Positions 1 through 6,355 of a stretch of DNA of 64,000 nt are shown piece after piece. The notes beneath the pieces were generated by a model. The model saw only the letters and a program-made list of their open reading frames with translations. It was not told the origin of the DNA and did no database searches. A program made the position numbers and the translations under genes. The DNA is from Mesorhizobium sp. Pch-S (GTDB lineage Bacteria; Pseudomonadota; Alphaproteobacteria; Rhizobiales; Rhizobiaceae). The stretch's first letter is position 1. Every line of letters starts with the position of its first letter. The stretch is taken from contig NZ_CP029562.1 in the NCBI RefSeq assembly GCF_004136315.1, forward strand, positions 1,984,001 to 2,048,000, in the 5' to 3' direction.

Positions 1-223
1 GGCGACGATGCAGGAATGGCGCAAGCTCAAGGCGTTGAACCCTGGGGCAAAGCTGGTCTGCATCGACATCCAGCCCTACACCACGGTGCAGGCCAAGCCG
101 GAAGCCGACATCCTGAATGTCGGCGGGTTCTCCGACCGGGTCTTCGAGGTGGTCGGGACAATGCTCTCCTCGAAGGGCGATCCGGACCATTGGGTCCGCC
201 ATATCGAGGCGACCGAACTTTAA
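1..223 (+). CDS. rsr: Ro60/Rsr-type (TROVE/VWA) RNA-binding protein, C-terminal end
   Basis: Only the last 73 or so residues are in the window; the frame is open to the left edge and ends at TAA 221-223. The segment (NPGAKLVCIDIQPYTT, later ADILNVGGFSDRVFEVV) looks like the last strand and helix of the VWA-like domain that closes Ro60 proteins, where a similar '...AKL... D... LDMCGFDTGALDVI' tail is found. Ro60 proteins are rings that bind Y RNAs and the 3' ends of misfolded RNAs; bacterial Rsr can tether a Y RNA to a 3' exonuclease. The call is strongly supported by what follows: a Y-RNA-like array and then rtcB, the same neighbours as in enterobacterial rsr-yrlBA-rtcBA. The N-terminal HEAT-repeat ring lies outside the window and cannot be checked. 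Confidence 0.8.
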   Translation, partial: ATMQEWRKLKALNPGAKLVCIDIQPYTTVQAKPEADILNVGGFSDRVFEVVGTMLSSKGDPDHWVRHIEATEL

Positions 224-241
224 AGGAAACGCTCCAACGAC

Positions 242-268
242 GATCCCGGCGGATGACCCGCCGGGATC
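242..268. repeat. perfect 11-bp hairpin after rsr
   Basis: GATCCCGGCGG (242-252), loop ATGAC, then CCGCCGGGATC (258-268) form a perfect 11-bp stem 18 bases after the rsr stop codon. No T-run follows, so it is unlikely to be a simple intrinsic terminator; it may be an RNA-processing or mRNA-end-stabilising hairpin between the rsr message and the Y-RNA-like array. Confidence 0.6.
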
Positions 269-290
269 AATGAACGGAGATATCGAGAAA

Positions 291-447
291 GGCATGACGA
301 ATGCCGATGGAACTACAGGCTGTTACCCTCCAGGTCGCGGGTTCGAATCCCGCCGGATCCACCAGACACGGGTCCGTAGCTCAGTGGTTAGAGCAGGTGC
401 CGATCCGAACGGACCGGCGACGTTTCATCATTCTTGTCGTCATGACC
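291..447 (+). ncRNA. Y-RNA-like (YrlA-type) unit 1, permuted tRNA-like module
   Basis: The ends pair as a Ro-type stem: GG CATGACGA (291-300) with TCGTCATG (437-444), a single bulged A (445) and CC (446-447). The 5' strand carries CGAATGC (298-304) and the 3' strand CTTGTCG (433-439), resembling the CCGAGUGC/CUUGAC Ro site of animal Y RNAs. The core GGAACTACAGG is at 309-319. A tRNA-like module follows in permuted order: T-arm GCGGG-TTCGAAT-CCCGC (337-353), acceptor 3' strand CGGATCC (354-360), then ACCA, then acceptor 5' strand GGGTCCG (370-376; 7 bp with one U-G pair), then D-arm GCTC-AGTGGTTA-GAGC (379-394). The order fits YrlA RNAs, whose Ro stem replaces the anticodon stem. Read from the sequence; transcription is inferred. 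Confidence 0.85.
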
Positions 448-469
448 CTCGAGTTTTGAAAGGCCTGGA

Positions 470-598
470 AAGACGCGGCGAATGCCGGACGGAACTACAG
501 CACTCATCGGGCAATCCGCGAGGTTCGACTCCTCGCCTTGCAGGCGCTCTCTGGCACGAGCGGGATCCCGGAGTTTCGTCCATCCTTGTCGCCGCGGC
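470..598 (+). ncRNA. Y-RNA-like (YrlA-type) unit 2
   Basis: Closing stem GCGGCGA (475-481) with TCGCCGC (589-595), with conserved CGAATGC (479-485) on the 5' side and CTTGTCG (585-591) on the 3' side. The core GGAACTACAG is at 491-500. T-arm CGAGG-TTCGACT-CCTCG (519-535) has a canonical 7-base T-loop. The acceptor stem has shrunk to a short GCCT-TGC-AGGC hairpin (535-545). D-arm GCTC-TCTGGCAC-GAGC (546-561) keeps the GG pair in the loop. The order is again T-arm, acceptor, D-arm, that is, a tRNA permuted at the anticodon. Confidence 0.8.
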
Positions 599-607
599 AA
601 CAAATAT

Positions 608-734
608 CCGGCGAATGCTGGCAGGACTACAGGTAGCGCGCCCGTCGCAAGACGGGAGGTCGGATGTTCAAATCATCCCTTCGCCTTCGGGCGGAGTGGC
701 GCAGCAGAAACGGTCTTGCCGATCTCGTCGCCGG
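608..734 (+). ncRNA. Y-RNA-like (YrlA-type) unit 3, UUCG-capped acceptor
   Basis: Closing stem CCGGCGA (608-614) with TCGCCGG (728-734); CGAATGC at 612-618 and a CTCGTCG variant at 724-730. Core GGACTACAG at 624-632. It has an extra arm not seen in unit 1: CCCGTC-GCAA-GACGGG (641-656), a GNRA-capped hairpin. T-arm GGATG-TTCAAAT-CATCC (662-678) is followed directly by a perfect 7-pair acceptor-like stem CTTCGCC-TTCG-GGCGGAG (679-696) closed by a UUCG tetraloop, so the tRNA 5' and 3' ends are joined. A degenerate D-like segment (GTGGCGCAGC) follows. Confidence 0.82.
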
Positions 735-735
735 T

Positions 736-867
736 GCGGCGAATGCCTGCGGGACTACAGGGATAGAGCGCCTGCCTTGAGAAAGGCGGGAGGTCGGGTG
801 TTCAATCCACCCCTTTCCGGATCCTCCGAAAAGTAGCTCAGTACCGTCTCGCAAATCTTGTCGCCGT
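736..867 (+). ncRNA. Y-RNA-like (YrlA-type) unit 4
   Basis: Closing stem GCGGCGA (736-742) with TCGCCGT (861-867); CGAATGC at 740-746 and CTTGTCG at 858-864. Core GGGACTACAG at 751-760. Extra arm CCTGCCTT-GAGA-AAGGCGGG (771-790), GNRA-capped like that of unit 3. T-arm GGGTG-TTCAATC-CACCC (796-812). Acceptor-like stem CTTTCCGGA with TCCGAAAAG (813-833), nine positions with one mismatch and a 3-base loop. GTAGCTCAGTA (833-843) is a D-arm remnant. It begins one base after unit 3 ends, so the units are tightly packed. Confidence 0.8.
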
Positions 868-874
868 ATTCGCG

Positions 875-971
875 GGGAAGACGAATGAATGCAGGACTAC
901 ATTGGGATTGGCGGTTCGAATCCGCCCGGCGGCTTCCGCCGAATTGTCCTGCAGTGACTTGTCGCCTTCCC
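875..971 (+). ncRNA. Y-RNA-like (YrlA-type) unit 5, minimal
   Basis: The shortest unit, 97 bases. Closing stem GGGAAG (875-880) with CTTCCC (966-971), then an A-C mismatch, then CGA (882-884) with TCG (962-964); CTTGTCG is at 958-964. Core GGACTACA at 894-901. T-arm GGCGG-TTCGAAT-CCGCC (910-926) runs straight into an acceptor-like hairpin CGGCGG-CTT-CCGCCG (927-941). The D-arm is nearly lost. It shows that the T-arm, acceptor, Ro stem and GGACTACA core are the parts that are kept. Confidence 0.75.
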
Positions 972-1217
972 GGCCGAATGGCGGATGCAGGCCAGACTCG
1001 CGCATGACCCCGAAAATCGGAACCGATTTTCGGAAAGGATCATGCGCCAAATCAAAGTGTTAGAGCGTCCTTTGCGCATCCAAGTGGACGCGCGGCGCTC
1101 TAAGGTAGACGCGACCTGCGCAGGCAGGTGTCGAAAGACGTGAAGGTTCGTGTCCTTCCTTCGCACCAGTTGCGAAGTGGCGGAACAAGTCTTGCCGATC
1201 CTGGCCGCTATTCGGCC
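970..1217 (+). ncRNA. Y-RNA-like unit 6, interrupted by a palindromic repeat
   Basis: The left part (970-999) has CCGGCCGAATGG and a core-like GGCCAGACT. The right part (1103-1217) starts AGGTAG and continues with extra arm ACCTGC-GCAG-GCAGGT (about 1114-1129), T-arm GAAGG-TTCGTGT-CCTTC (1142-1158), a perfect 7-bp acceptor stem CTTCGCA-CCAGT-TGCGAAG (1159-1177) and a tail GTGGCGGAACAAGTCTTGCCG that resembles the end of unit 3. GGCCGAAT (972-979) can pair with ATTCGGCC (1210-1217) as the closing stem. A repeat of about 103 bases (1000-1102) sits where GGACTACAG should be. Without it the unit matches units 3 and 4 in order. It is probably a disabled or split copy. Confidence 0.65.
1000..1102. 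repeat. composite rhizobial palindromic repeat inside Y unit 6
   Basis: The left half is GCGCATGACC, then CCGAAAATCGG-AA-CCGATTTTCGG, then GGATCATGCGC, a nested palindrome. A second segment (about 1050-1102) contains AGAGCG...CGCTCTA. The same CGAAAATCGGAACCGATTTTCG core recurs at 14342-14383. These are non-coding palindromic elements that rhizobial genomes carry in many copies. Confidence 0.75.
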
Positions 1218-1245
1218 ATTGTGATCGATTGAAGGGAATGAGGTT

Positions 1246-2634
1246 ATGGTAGACGTATTGAGTGGACAGGATCTGATCGACGCCGGGCTGGCCCAGGGCA
1301 AGTGGTTTGGCAAAGCGCTGACTGCTGCCAATGCCGTGCTCGAACGCGGCGGCTCGATGGACGAGGCGATGCAGGTGGCGCAGGGCTTCGCGCCGCCGCC
1401 GGTGGCGGCCCTGCATCCTGCCGGTTCGGTGCCTTTCCATGTGAACATCGAAGCGGAAACGCCCGAGGAAGCCGCCAATGTCGAGGCGGTGAGCAGGAGC
1501 ATGACGGAGCTGATGCGCACGCCTGTCATCAAGGCCGGCGCGATCATGCCCGATGCGTGCCCTGCCGGCCCATCCGGCACGATCCCGGTCGGTGGCGTGG
1601 CGATCTCCGAGGCCATCCACCCCGGCATGCATTCGGCCGACATCTGCTGCTCGATGGCGATCTCGACCTTTCCGGGGGTAGCGCCAGCCGCGCTGCTCGA
1701 TGCCGTCCACGCCGTGACGCATTTTGGTCCGGGCGGGCGGCCGCGTGGCCAGCAGGTACGGCCGCCGAAGGATGTTGCCGAGCGCATCGACGCCAACCCG
1801 TTGCTGCGAGACATCATGAGCGCCGCGATCGAGCATTTCGGCACACAGGGAGACGGCAACCATTTCGCCTTCGTCGGCACGATCAGGTCGACGGGAGAAA
1901 CGGCGCTCGTGACCCATCATGGATCGCGAGCGCCGGGCGCCAGGCTCTACAGCAAGGGCATGAAGATCGCCGAGGGCTATCGCAAGCAGCTCTCGCCCGA
2001 GACGCTGCCCCAGAACGCCTGGATCCCGGCTGACACAAGCGAGGGCGAGGATTATTGGGAAGCCCTGCAGACGATCCGCGCCTGGACGAAGGCCAACCAC
2101 GAGCTGATCCATGACATGGCGGCCGAACGTCTGTCGGCCAAGGTCGCGGACCGGTTCTGGAACGAGCACAACTTCGTCTTCAGGCGTTCCGACGGGCTGT
2201 TCTACCACGGCAAGGGTGCGACGCCGGCCTTCGACAACTGGGCCGATGACGCGACGGAGCTGACGCTGATTCCGCTCAACATGGCGGAGCCGGTGCTGAT
2301 CGCCCGCGGAAAGAACGCGCCGAACGGGCTGGGCTTCTCGCCACACGGTGCCGGGCGCAACTTCTCGCGCACCCAGCACCGCAGGCAGAAGGCGGGACGG
2401 ACGAACGAAGAGATCTTCGCTGAAGAGACCAAGGGCATCGATGCCCGCTTCTTCTGCGGCGTGACCGACATCTCCGAACTGCCCAGCGCCTACAAGAACG
2501 CTGCGGCGGTCCGCCGGCAGATCGAACAGTACGATCTCGCCGAGATCGTCGACGAGGTGCTACCCTATGGCTGCATCATGGCCGGTGACTGGGAAGCCGA
2601 CGCGCCCTGGCGCAGGAAGAAGCAGCGTTCGTAG
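1246..2634 (+). CDS. rtcB: RNA-splicing ligase RtcB family protein
   Basis: 462 aa. RtcB joins RNA 2',3'-cyclic phosphate or 3'-phosphate ends to 5'-OH ends using GTP and Mn2+. Metal and guanylate motifs are visible in order: ADICCSMA (131-138, Asp and Cys ligands), GTQGDGNHFAFVG (199-211), HHGSRA (224-229), YHGKGATP (320-327) and SPHGAGRNFSR (365-375, the His expected to take GMP). Length is typical of the shorter RtcB forms (E. coli 408, archaeal about 480). It starts 28 bases after the Y-RNA-like array and lies on the same strand as rsr, so rsr, the RNAs and rtcB probably form one transcription unit. No rtcA follows, unlike the enterobacterial locus. The ATG at 1246 has a weak purine-rich site (GAATGAGG) upstream. 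Confidence 0.93.
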   Translation: MVDVLSGQDLIDAGLAQGKWFGKALTAANAVLERGGSMDEAMQVAQGFAPPPVAALHPAGSVPFHVNIEAETPEEAANVEAVSRSMTELMRTPVIKAGAIMPDACPAGPSGTIPVGGVAISEAIHPGMHSADICCSMAISTFPGVAPAALLDAVHAVTHFGPGGRPRGQQVRPPKDVAERIDANPLLRDIMSAAIEHFGTQGDGNHFAFVGTIRSTGETALVTHHGSRAPGARLYSKGMKIAEGYRKQLSPETLPQNAWIPADTSEGEDYWEALQTIRAWTKANHELIHDMAAERLSAKVADRFWNEHNFVFRRSDGLFYHGKGATPAFDNWADDATELTLIPLNMAEPVLIARGKNAPNGLGFSPHGAGRNFSRTQHRRQKAGRTNEEIFAEETKGIDARFFCGVTDISELPSAYKNAAAVRRQIEQYDLAEIVDEVLPYGCIMAGDWEADAPWRRKKQRS

Positions 2635-2651
2635 AACGGTTGCCGGGATGC

Positions 2652-2790
2652 ACGGTGTCCGGTGAATGCCCGCGGAACTAAAGGGATGGAGCGCCTGCCG
2701 TGCTCGGACTCGGCGGCTCCATGGATGAGGCGAGCAGGTGGCGCGGGGCTTCGCGCCACCGCCGGCGGTTGCCCTGCATCCTGTCGGCGC
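2652..2790 (+). pseudogene. chimeric remnant: Y-RNA 5' half fused to an rtcB fragment
   Basis: Bases 2656-2696 (GGTGAATGCC, GCGGAACTAAAGGGAT, GGAGCGCCT) closely match the first part of Y unit 4 (737-772). At about 2697 the match switches to the inside of rtcB: GCCGTGCTCG...GGCGGCTC..ATGGA.GAGGCG...CAGGTGGCGC (2697-2745) and on to CTGCATCCTG (2775-2784) follow rtcB 1333-1420 with roughly a dozen substitutions and a 2-base loss that breaks the frame. No start or useful frame remains. It is a decayed duplication of the array/rtcB junction, lying between rtcB and the convergent peptidase gene. Confidence 0.75.
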
Positions 2791-2811
2791 GCTGGATGGC
2801 TCAAGCGATAT

Positions 2812-4074
2812 CTACACCCAGTTGCCCTGACGCATGATCGCTTGGCGAGTGCCGTCCTTGTGGACACCGTGCACGTCGATCGAAGCGGAGCCAATCATGA
2901 GATCGAGATGAATCAGGCTGTTGTTCAGGCGCTGGTCTGGCTGCCCTTGACGCGAGTCAGGACGCACGCAGTTGCTGTACGCTCTTCCCAGCGCAACATG
3001 ACTTGCTGCGTTTTCATCCAGCAACGTGTTGAAAAACACTCGGCGGCTTCGCGCAACGGGAGCAATTTCGGGCACCAGCGCAACCTCCCCCAGCCTTCTG
3101 GCGCCCTCGTCTGTACCGAGAATTGCCGAAAGCGCCGACGAACCAACGCGCGCCGCGCTATCAACCACGCGCCCAGCCTCAAAGCGCAGTTTGATACCTT
3201 CGATCAACGAGCCTTGATAAGCCAACGGCTTGGAACATTCGAAAAAGCCGTCTACGCGATCTTTGTCGGGCGCCGTGTAGACCTCGTCGGTCGGGATATT
3301 GGGGGTGCAAGTAACCCCATTGGCACATTTCATCGAGCCGCCCTGCCAGACATGTTGGTCCGCCAGCCCGATGGTGAGATCCGTACCATCACCGACAAAG
3401 TGCAGGGCGTCGTAGTTCCGTGCATTCAACCAGTCGGTTTTCTCTTGCAGGGCAACGTTGTGTGCATGCCAGGTAGCCCTCGGATTGGGCTGATCTAGCC
3501 GGGCTGCCGTGAAAATCTCTTCCGCCAGGAGCGCGACCGCCCGATCGACCTGTTCACCAGGAAACACAAAACTGGCCCATGCCGGGGTGGGATAGGCCGC
3601 CAGACACCAATTGACGGCAAACGTGCTGATGATTTTCTGCGCCGCGGAATAGGCCTGCAGCCTCGACTGGTTTGCACGGCCGACTTTCGCTGCATCCTGC
3701 TCGACGAGAAGACCGGGATCTTGTCCCCAGATCAGGAGTCGGGCTGCTCCGCTTGCGTTTGCCTTGGCAACGCCGTCCCACAGCCAAGCGTTGGATACAT
3801 CGAGACTGTCGTCGGACGCGGCCGCAAGCCGCAGCAGCGACAATTTTTCATCTTCAAACAGTGGCGTCACCAGGCTGACACCCGCGCGATAGGCGTGCCT
3901 TGCCACCTGTCGAACGAACGGCGCAGCCTCGACTGGCGCGGTGATGATCAGCTGTTGGCCGGGGTGAAGGTTAAGGCCAACAAGGACAATGAGTTCGGCG
4001 TATCGATCCATCTGGAAATGCAGATTGATCGTCTCCAGCCCCACTCGATCATCGTCACGCGCGCGCTGGAACAT
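2812..4074 (-). CDS. M29-family aminopeptidase
   Basis: 420 aa, the usual length of AmpS/aminopeptidase T. These are cytosolic dimetal exopeptidases that release N-terminal residues. Typical blocks are visible: DRYAELIVLVGLNLHPGQ near the N-terminus, HFVGDGTDLTIGL, FFECSKPLAYQGSLIEGIKLRFEAGRV split over the middle, LGTDEGARRLGEVALVP, and near the C-terminus DENAASHVALGRAY and LIHLDLMIGS with the Glu, His and Asp residues expected as metal ligands. The start at 4074 has a good ribosome site (GAGAGG); the family-like start would be Met22 at 4011, so the first 21 residues are uncertain. It lies downstream of a LysR gene on the same strand and may share its transcript across a 160-base gap. Confidence 0.9.
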   Translation of the reverse strand: MFQRARDDDRVGLETINLHFQMDRYAELIVLVGLNLHPGQQLIITAPVEAAPFVRQVARHAYRAGVSLVTPLFEDEKLSLLRLAAASDDSLDVSNAWLWDGVAKANASGAARLLIWGQDPGLLVEQDAAKVGRANQSRLQAYSAAQKIISTFAVNWCLAAYPTPAWASFVFPGEQVDRAVALLAEEIFTAARLDQPNPRATWHAHNVALQEKTDWLNARNYDALHFVGDGTDLTIGLADQHVWQGGSMKCANGVTCTPNIPTDEVYTAPDKDRVDGFFECSKPLAYQGSLIEGIKLRFEAGRVVDSAARVGSSALSAILGTDEGARRLGEVALVPEIAPVARSRRVFFNTLLDENAASHVALGRAYSNCVRPDSRQGQPDQRLNNSLIHLDLMIGSASIDVHGVHKDGTRQAIMRQGNWV

Positions 4075-4200
4075 GGCTGCCTCTCACGGATCTTCGATGT
4101 TCAGATGATCGCCATGTTCTCCTGATCGCGGTTGCTAACAAGATGAATTTTTACGTCTATGCGTTGCCGTTTCGGCAAGATACCGACGAAAACAAACCTG

Positions 4201-4238
4201 GAGCGTTTCCGCGTTTCCGTGAAAAACGGCAACGCTCT
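4201..4238. repeat. palindromic repeat (GAGCGTTTCC type)
   Basis: GAGCGTTTCC...CGGCAACGCTC forms an imperfect inverted repeat between the LysR and M29 peptidase genes. Related sequences occur at 13259-13298, 52886-52925, 57330-57364 and 58475-58501, so it is a dispersed family. Confidence 0.6.
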
Positions 4239-5139
4239 AGGATCGCTGATAACGTGCGGCTTGCTGCTTGAGAATCGCAGCCAGTTCCAAGCCGGCATTT
4301 GAGAGCTCGCGGTCCTTGCTCCTGCAGATCTTGACAGCAGGGGCACGGATCAGAAACTCGCTGATCGGGATCGTGGTCAGCATACCCCGCTCGATATCCT
4401 CTTCAACCGATGCCTGTGTCAGTATCGTGGTGCCGCTGCCTGCACGCGCAAAACCTCTCAGGGCCTCGATCGAATTGCTCACCACAGAAGGGCGGAACTC
4501 GACATCGGAAGCTCTCGCGGCTGTGTCTACGACATGCCTGATGCCAAAACTGCTGTCCGGAAGCGCAATCGGCCAACGGGTGAGGTCCGGCAAAGTCAAA
4601 AGTTGATGTGTGGCAGCGACGTGGCCCGGAGACATCACGGCGAAAAGTGGCGCGGGAAATTGTGCGGCGACCGTAATCCGGCTGTTTCGCGGCGGATCGA
4701 ACGTGATTCCGATATCGGCTTCGTCCTCCAGGAGCGCAGCAAGGACCTCATCAGAACTCGCCACGACGACATCTGCCGTAACGGCAGGATACTTTTGATG
4801 AAAAAGAGCCAGCGTCGGGCTTATGAAATCTTTGATCATCCCTTCGATCGACCAGACCTTGACGTGTCCACGTCGCAGGCCGAGCAAATCGTCTATTCCA
4901 GACCGTGCCTGGTCACGATGACTGAGTATGGCGCGGGCGTGCTCGAAGAGTATCTCTCCGGCGGCGGTCAATTTCATCCCGCGCGTCTGACGCTCGAACA
5001 GGCTGACACTGAATTCTTCCTCAAGCTGGGCAATCTGGCGGCTGATGGCCGAGGTGGCAACGTGGAGCCGCTCGGAAGCTTCCCGGATCGAGCCGTATCG
5101 AGCGACTTTCTCGAAATAGCGAAAGCGAGTGAGTGACAT
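4237..5139 (-). CDS. LysR-family transcriptional regulator
   Basis: 300 aa from the ATG at 5139, chosen because GGAGAG lies 7 bases upstream; an in-frame start at 5190 would add 17 residues. The winged HTH is at residues about 3-62 (LTRFRYFEKVARYGSIREAS, TSAISRQIAQLEEEF, LFERQTRGMKLT), followed by a periplasmic-binding-like effector domain. The inducer is not predictable from sequence. It is transcribed away from a RidA gene and toward the M29 peptidase, so those two are likely targets. Confidence 0.9.
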   Translation of the reverse strand: MSLTRFRYFEKVARYGSIREASERLHVATSAISRQIAQLEEEFSVSLFERQTRGMKLTAAGEILFEHARAILSHRDQARSGIDDLLGLRRGHVKVWSIEGMIKDFISPTLALFHQKYPAVTADVVVASSDEVLAALLEDEADIGITFDPPRNSRITVAAQFPAPLFAVMSPGHVAATHQLLTLPDLTRWPIALPDSSFGIRHVVDTAARASDVEFRPSVVSNSIEALRGFARAGSGTTILTQASVEEDIERGMLTTIPISEFLIRAPAVKICRSKDRELSNAGLELAAILKQQAARYQRS

Positions 5140-5361
5140 TGTCGGCTCTCCAATGCCATTTCGGCAACGATCCTGTGCAAATATTGACATAGTTAGATCG
5201 GCGCGCCTATGGGAGTAAAGAGGCCGGCGCCGAAGGGCGCATCATCGTCGACGCTGCGGCGACTGTGCTCTTTTGGATCTGTGCAACAATGTCACCAAGA
5301 ACACGCACCGGGTCGTCTCCAGGGCAAGACGGTGCTGGTGAATGCGAAATTGGAGGGTAAC

Positions 5362-5778
5362 GTGACTCATCCGCAAGAACAGATACTGCTGGCTCCCGCT
5401 ACCTTGCCGGCGCCGGCTGGATACAGCCACATCGCCATCGTGCCAGCGAAGGCAAATCTAGCCTTCATATCTGGGCAAGTACCATTGAACAGCGACGGAG
5501 AGCTCATCGGCGGCCAGAATTTTGAAGAGCAGGCGATCCAGGTCTTTCGTAATATTGGGGCCGCCCTCGAAGCCATCGGGAGTGATTTCCGGCACGTGGT
5601 GAAATTCGGCATGTTTGTCACCGATATGGCTAACCTGCCGACCTTGCGATCCGTACGTGATCGATTCATCGTCGGTGAAGCACCCCCGACAAGCACCCTG
5701 GTTGAGGTCAGCAGGTTCTTTCGCCCGGATATCCTGGTCGAGATTGAAGCGATAGCTCTATGTCCCGGCGCGCGGTAA
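5362..5778 (+). CDS. RidA/YjgF-family enamine/imine deaminase-like protein
   Basis: 138 aa from a GTG at 5362 preceded by GGAGGG (5352-5357); a longer in-frame extension to 5209 gives low-complexity sequence unlike the family and is rejected. RidA proteins are trimers that hydrolyse reactive enamines and imines made by PLP enzymes. The core is visible: LAFISGQVPLNSDGEL, EEQAIQVFRNIGAALEAIGS, HVVKFGMFVTDMANLPTLRSVRD, and the closing PTSTLVEVSRFFRPDILVEIEAIA, where the family's Arg and Glu of the active site fall. It is divergent from the LysR gene, which probably controls it. Confidence 0.88.
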   Translation: MTHPQEQILLAPATLPAPAGYSHIAIVPAKANLAFISGQVPLNSDGELIGGQNFEEQAIQVFRNIGAALEAIGSDFRHVVKFGMFVTDMANLPTLRSVRDRFIVGEAPPTSTLVEVSRFFRPDILVEIEAIALCPGAR

Positions 5779-5843
5779 ACGCCTGCGACTGAGATGATAT
5801 CTGGACCGAAGACGTACAGAACCCCGCCAGATGCTTCGTCTTT

Positions 5844-6311
5844 CTATTGAACGGCCGCGTTCTGTTTGGCCCGGCCGGTCGGCCGGGCGGCGCGCGCACG
5901 CTCCGATGCGGCCTTCCGCCCGAGATGCACATCGTGGATGTCGGCCACCAGCGAACGGATCGAGTCCTGCAGGCTCGATGGCAGCGCCGAGAACTGCTGC
6001 CACATCTTCCAGTCGGATGGGTCGAGAAGCCGGGCTGAGGCTTGGTTCCGGCCGACCGCACCTTTGCGCACACGTGTGGTTATGTTCGACAGCCTCGCAT
6101 GCTCGGAGAAGAAATAGTCGATCGGCACGCCGAGATATGCAGCACAGCGCTGCAGCATGGCCGGAGAGATGCGGTTACGGCCGCGTTCGTATTTCTGCAG
6201 CTGTTGGTAGGAAACGCCGATATGGGTCGCCAGCTCCATCTGGGTGACGTTGCGGAGCTGGCGCAGGCCGAGCAGTCGCGCCGCGATGTCGGCGGTTTCC
6301 GTATGATGCAT
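5844..6311 (-). CDS. XRE-family HTH regulator
   Basis: 155 aa from Met at 6311, chosen for the strong site AAGGGG just upstream. An alternative ATG at 6359 overlaps the stop codon of the VWA gene as ATGA, which would couple translation, so 171 aa is possible. The HTH covers residues about 10-65 (RQLRNVTQMELATHIGVSYQ, QLQKYERGRNRIS). The C-terminal half is polar and ends in a basic tail (RKAASERARAARPTGRAK). It is the last gene of the amide operon and could regulate it or respond to its product; the ligand is unknown. Confidence 0.85.
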   Translation of the reverse strand: MHHTETADIAARLLGLRQLRNVTQMELATHIGVSYQQLQKYERGRNRISPAMLQRCAAYLGVPIDYFFSEHARLSNITTRVRKGAVGRNQASARLLDPSDWKMWQQFSALPSSLQDSIRSLVADIHDVHLGRKAASERARAARPTGRAKQNAAVQ

Positions 6312-6355
6312 CTGCTTCCCCTTCGGTGGATATTCCGGCGCCTCGACGATGCACG

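Noticed and set aside
291..447. Ordinary tRNA gene
   Set aside because: T-arm and CCA end come before the D-arm, and there is no anticodon arm; it can only fold as a permuted tRNA-like module.
117..836. 239-aa open frame, and others, across the Y-RNA-like array
   Set aside because: Composition is Arg/Ser-rich without any family feature, and the DNA is explained by repeated RNA stems. Frames on both strands here are by-products of high GC.
224..1245. CRISPR array
   Set aside because: Units are long, unequal and structured, with conserved stems rather than identical short repeats and uniform spacers.
5209..5361. N-terminal extension of the RidA protein to 5209
   Set aside because: The extension lacks family resemblance, while GTG 5362 has a GGAGGG site and gives the normal RidA length.
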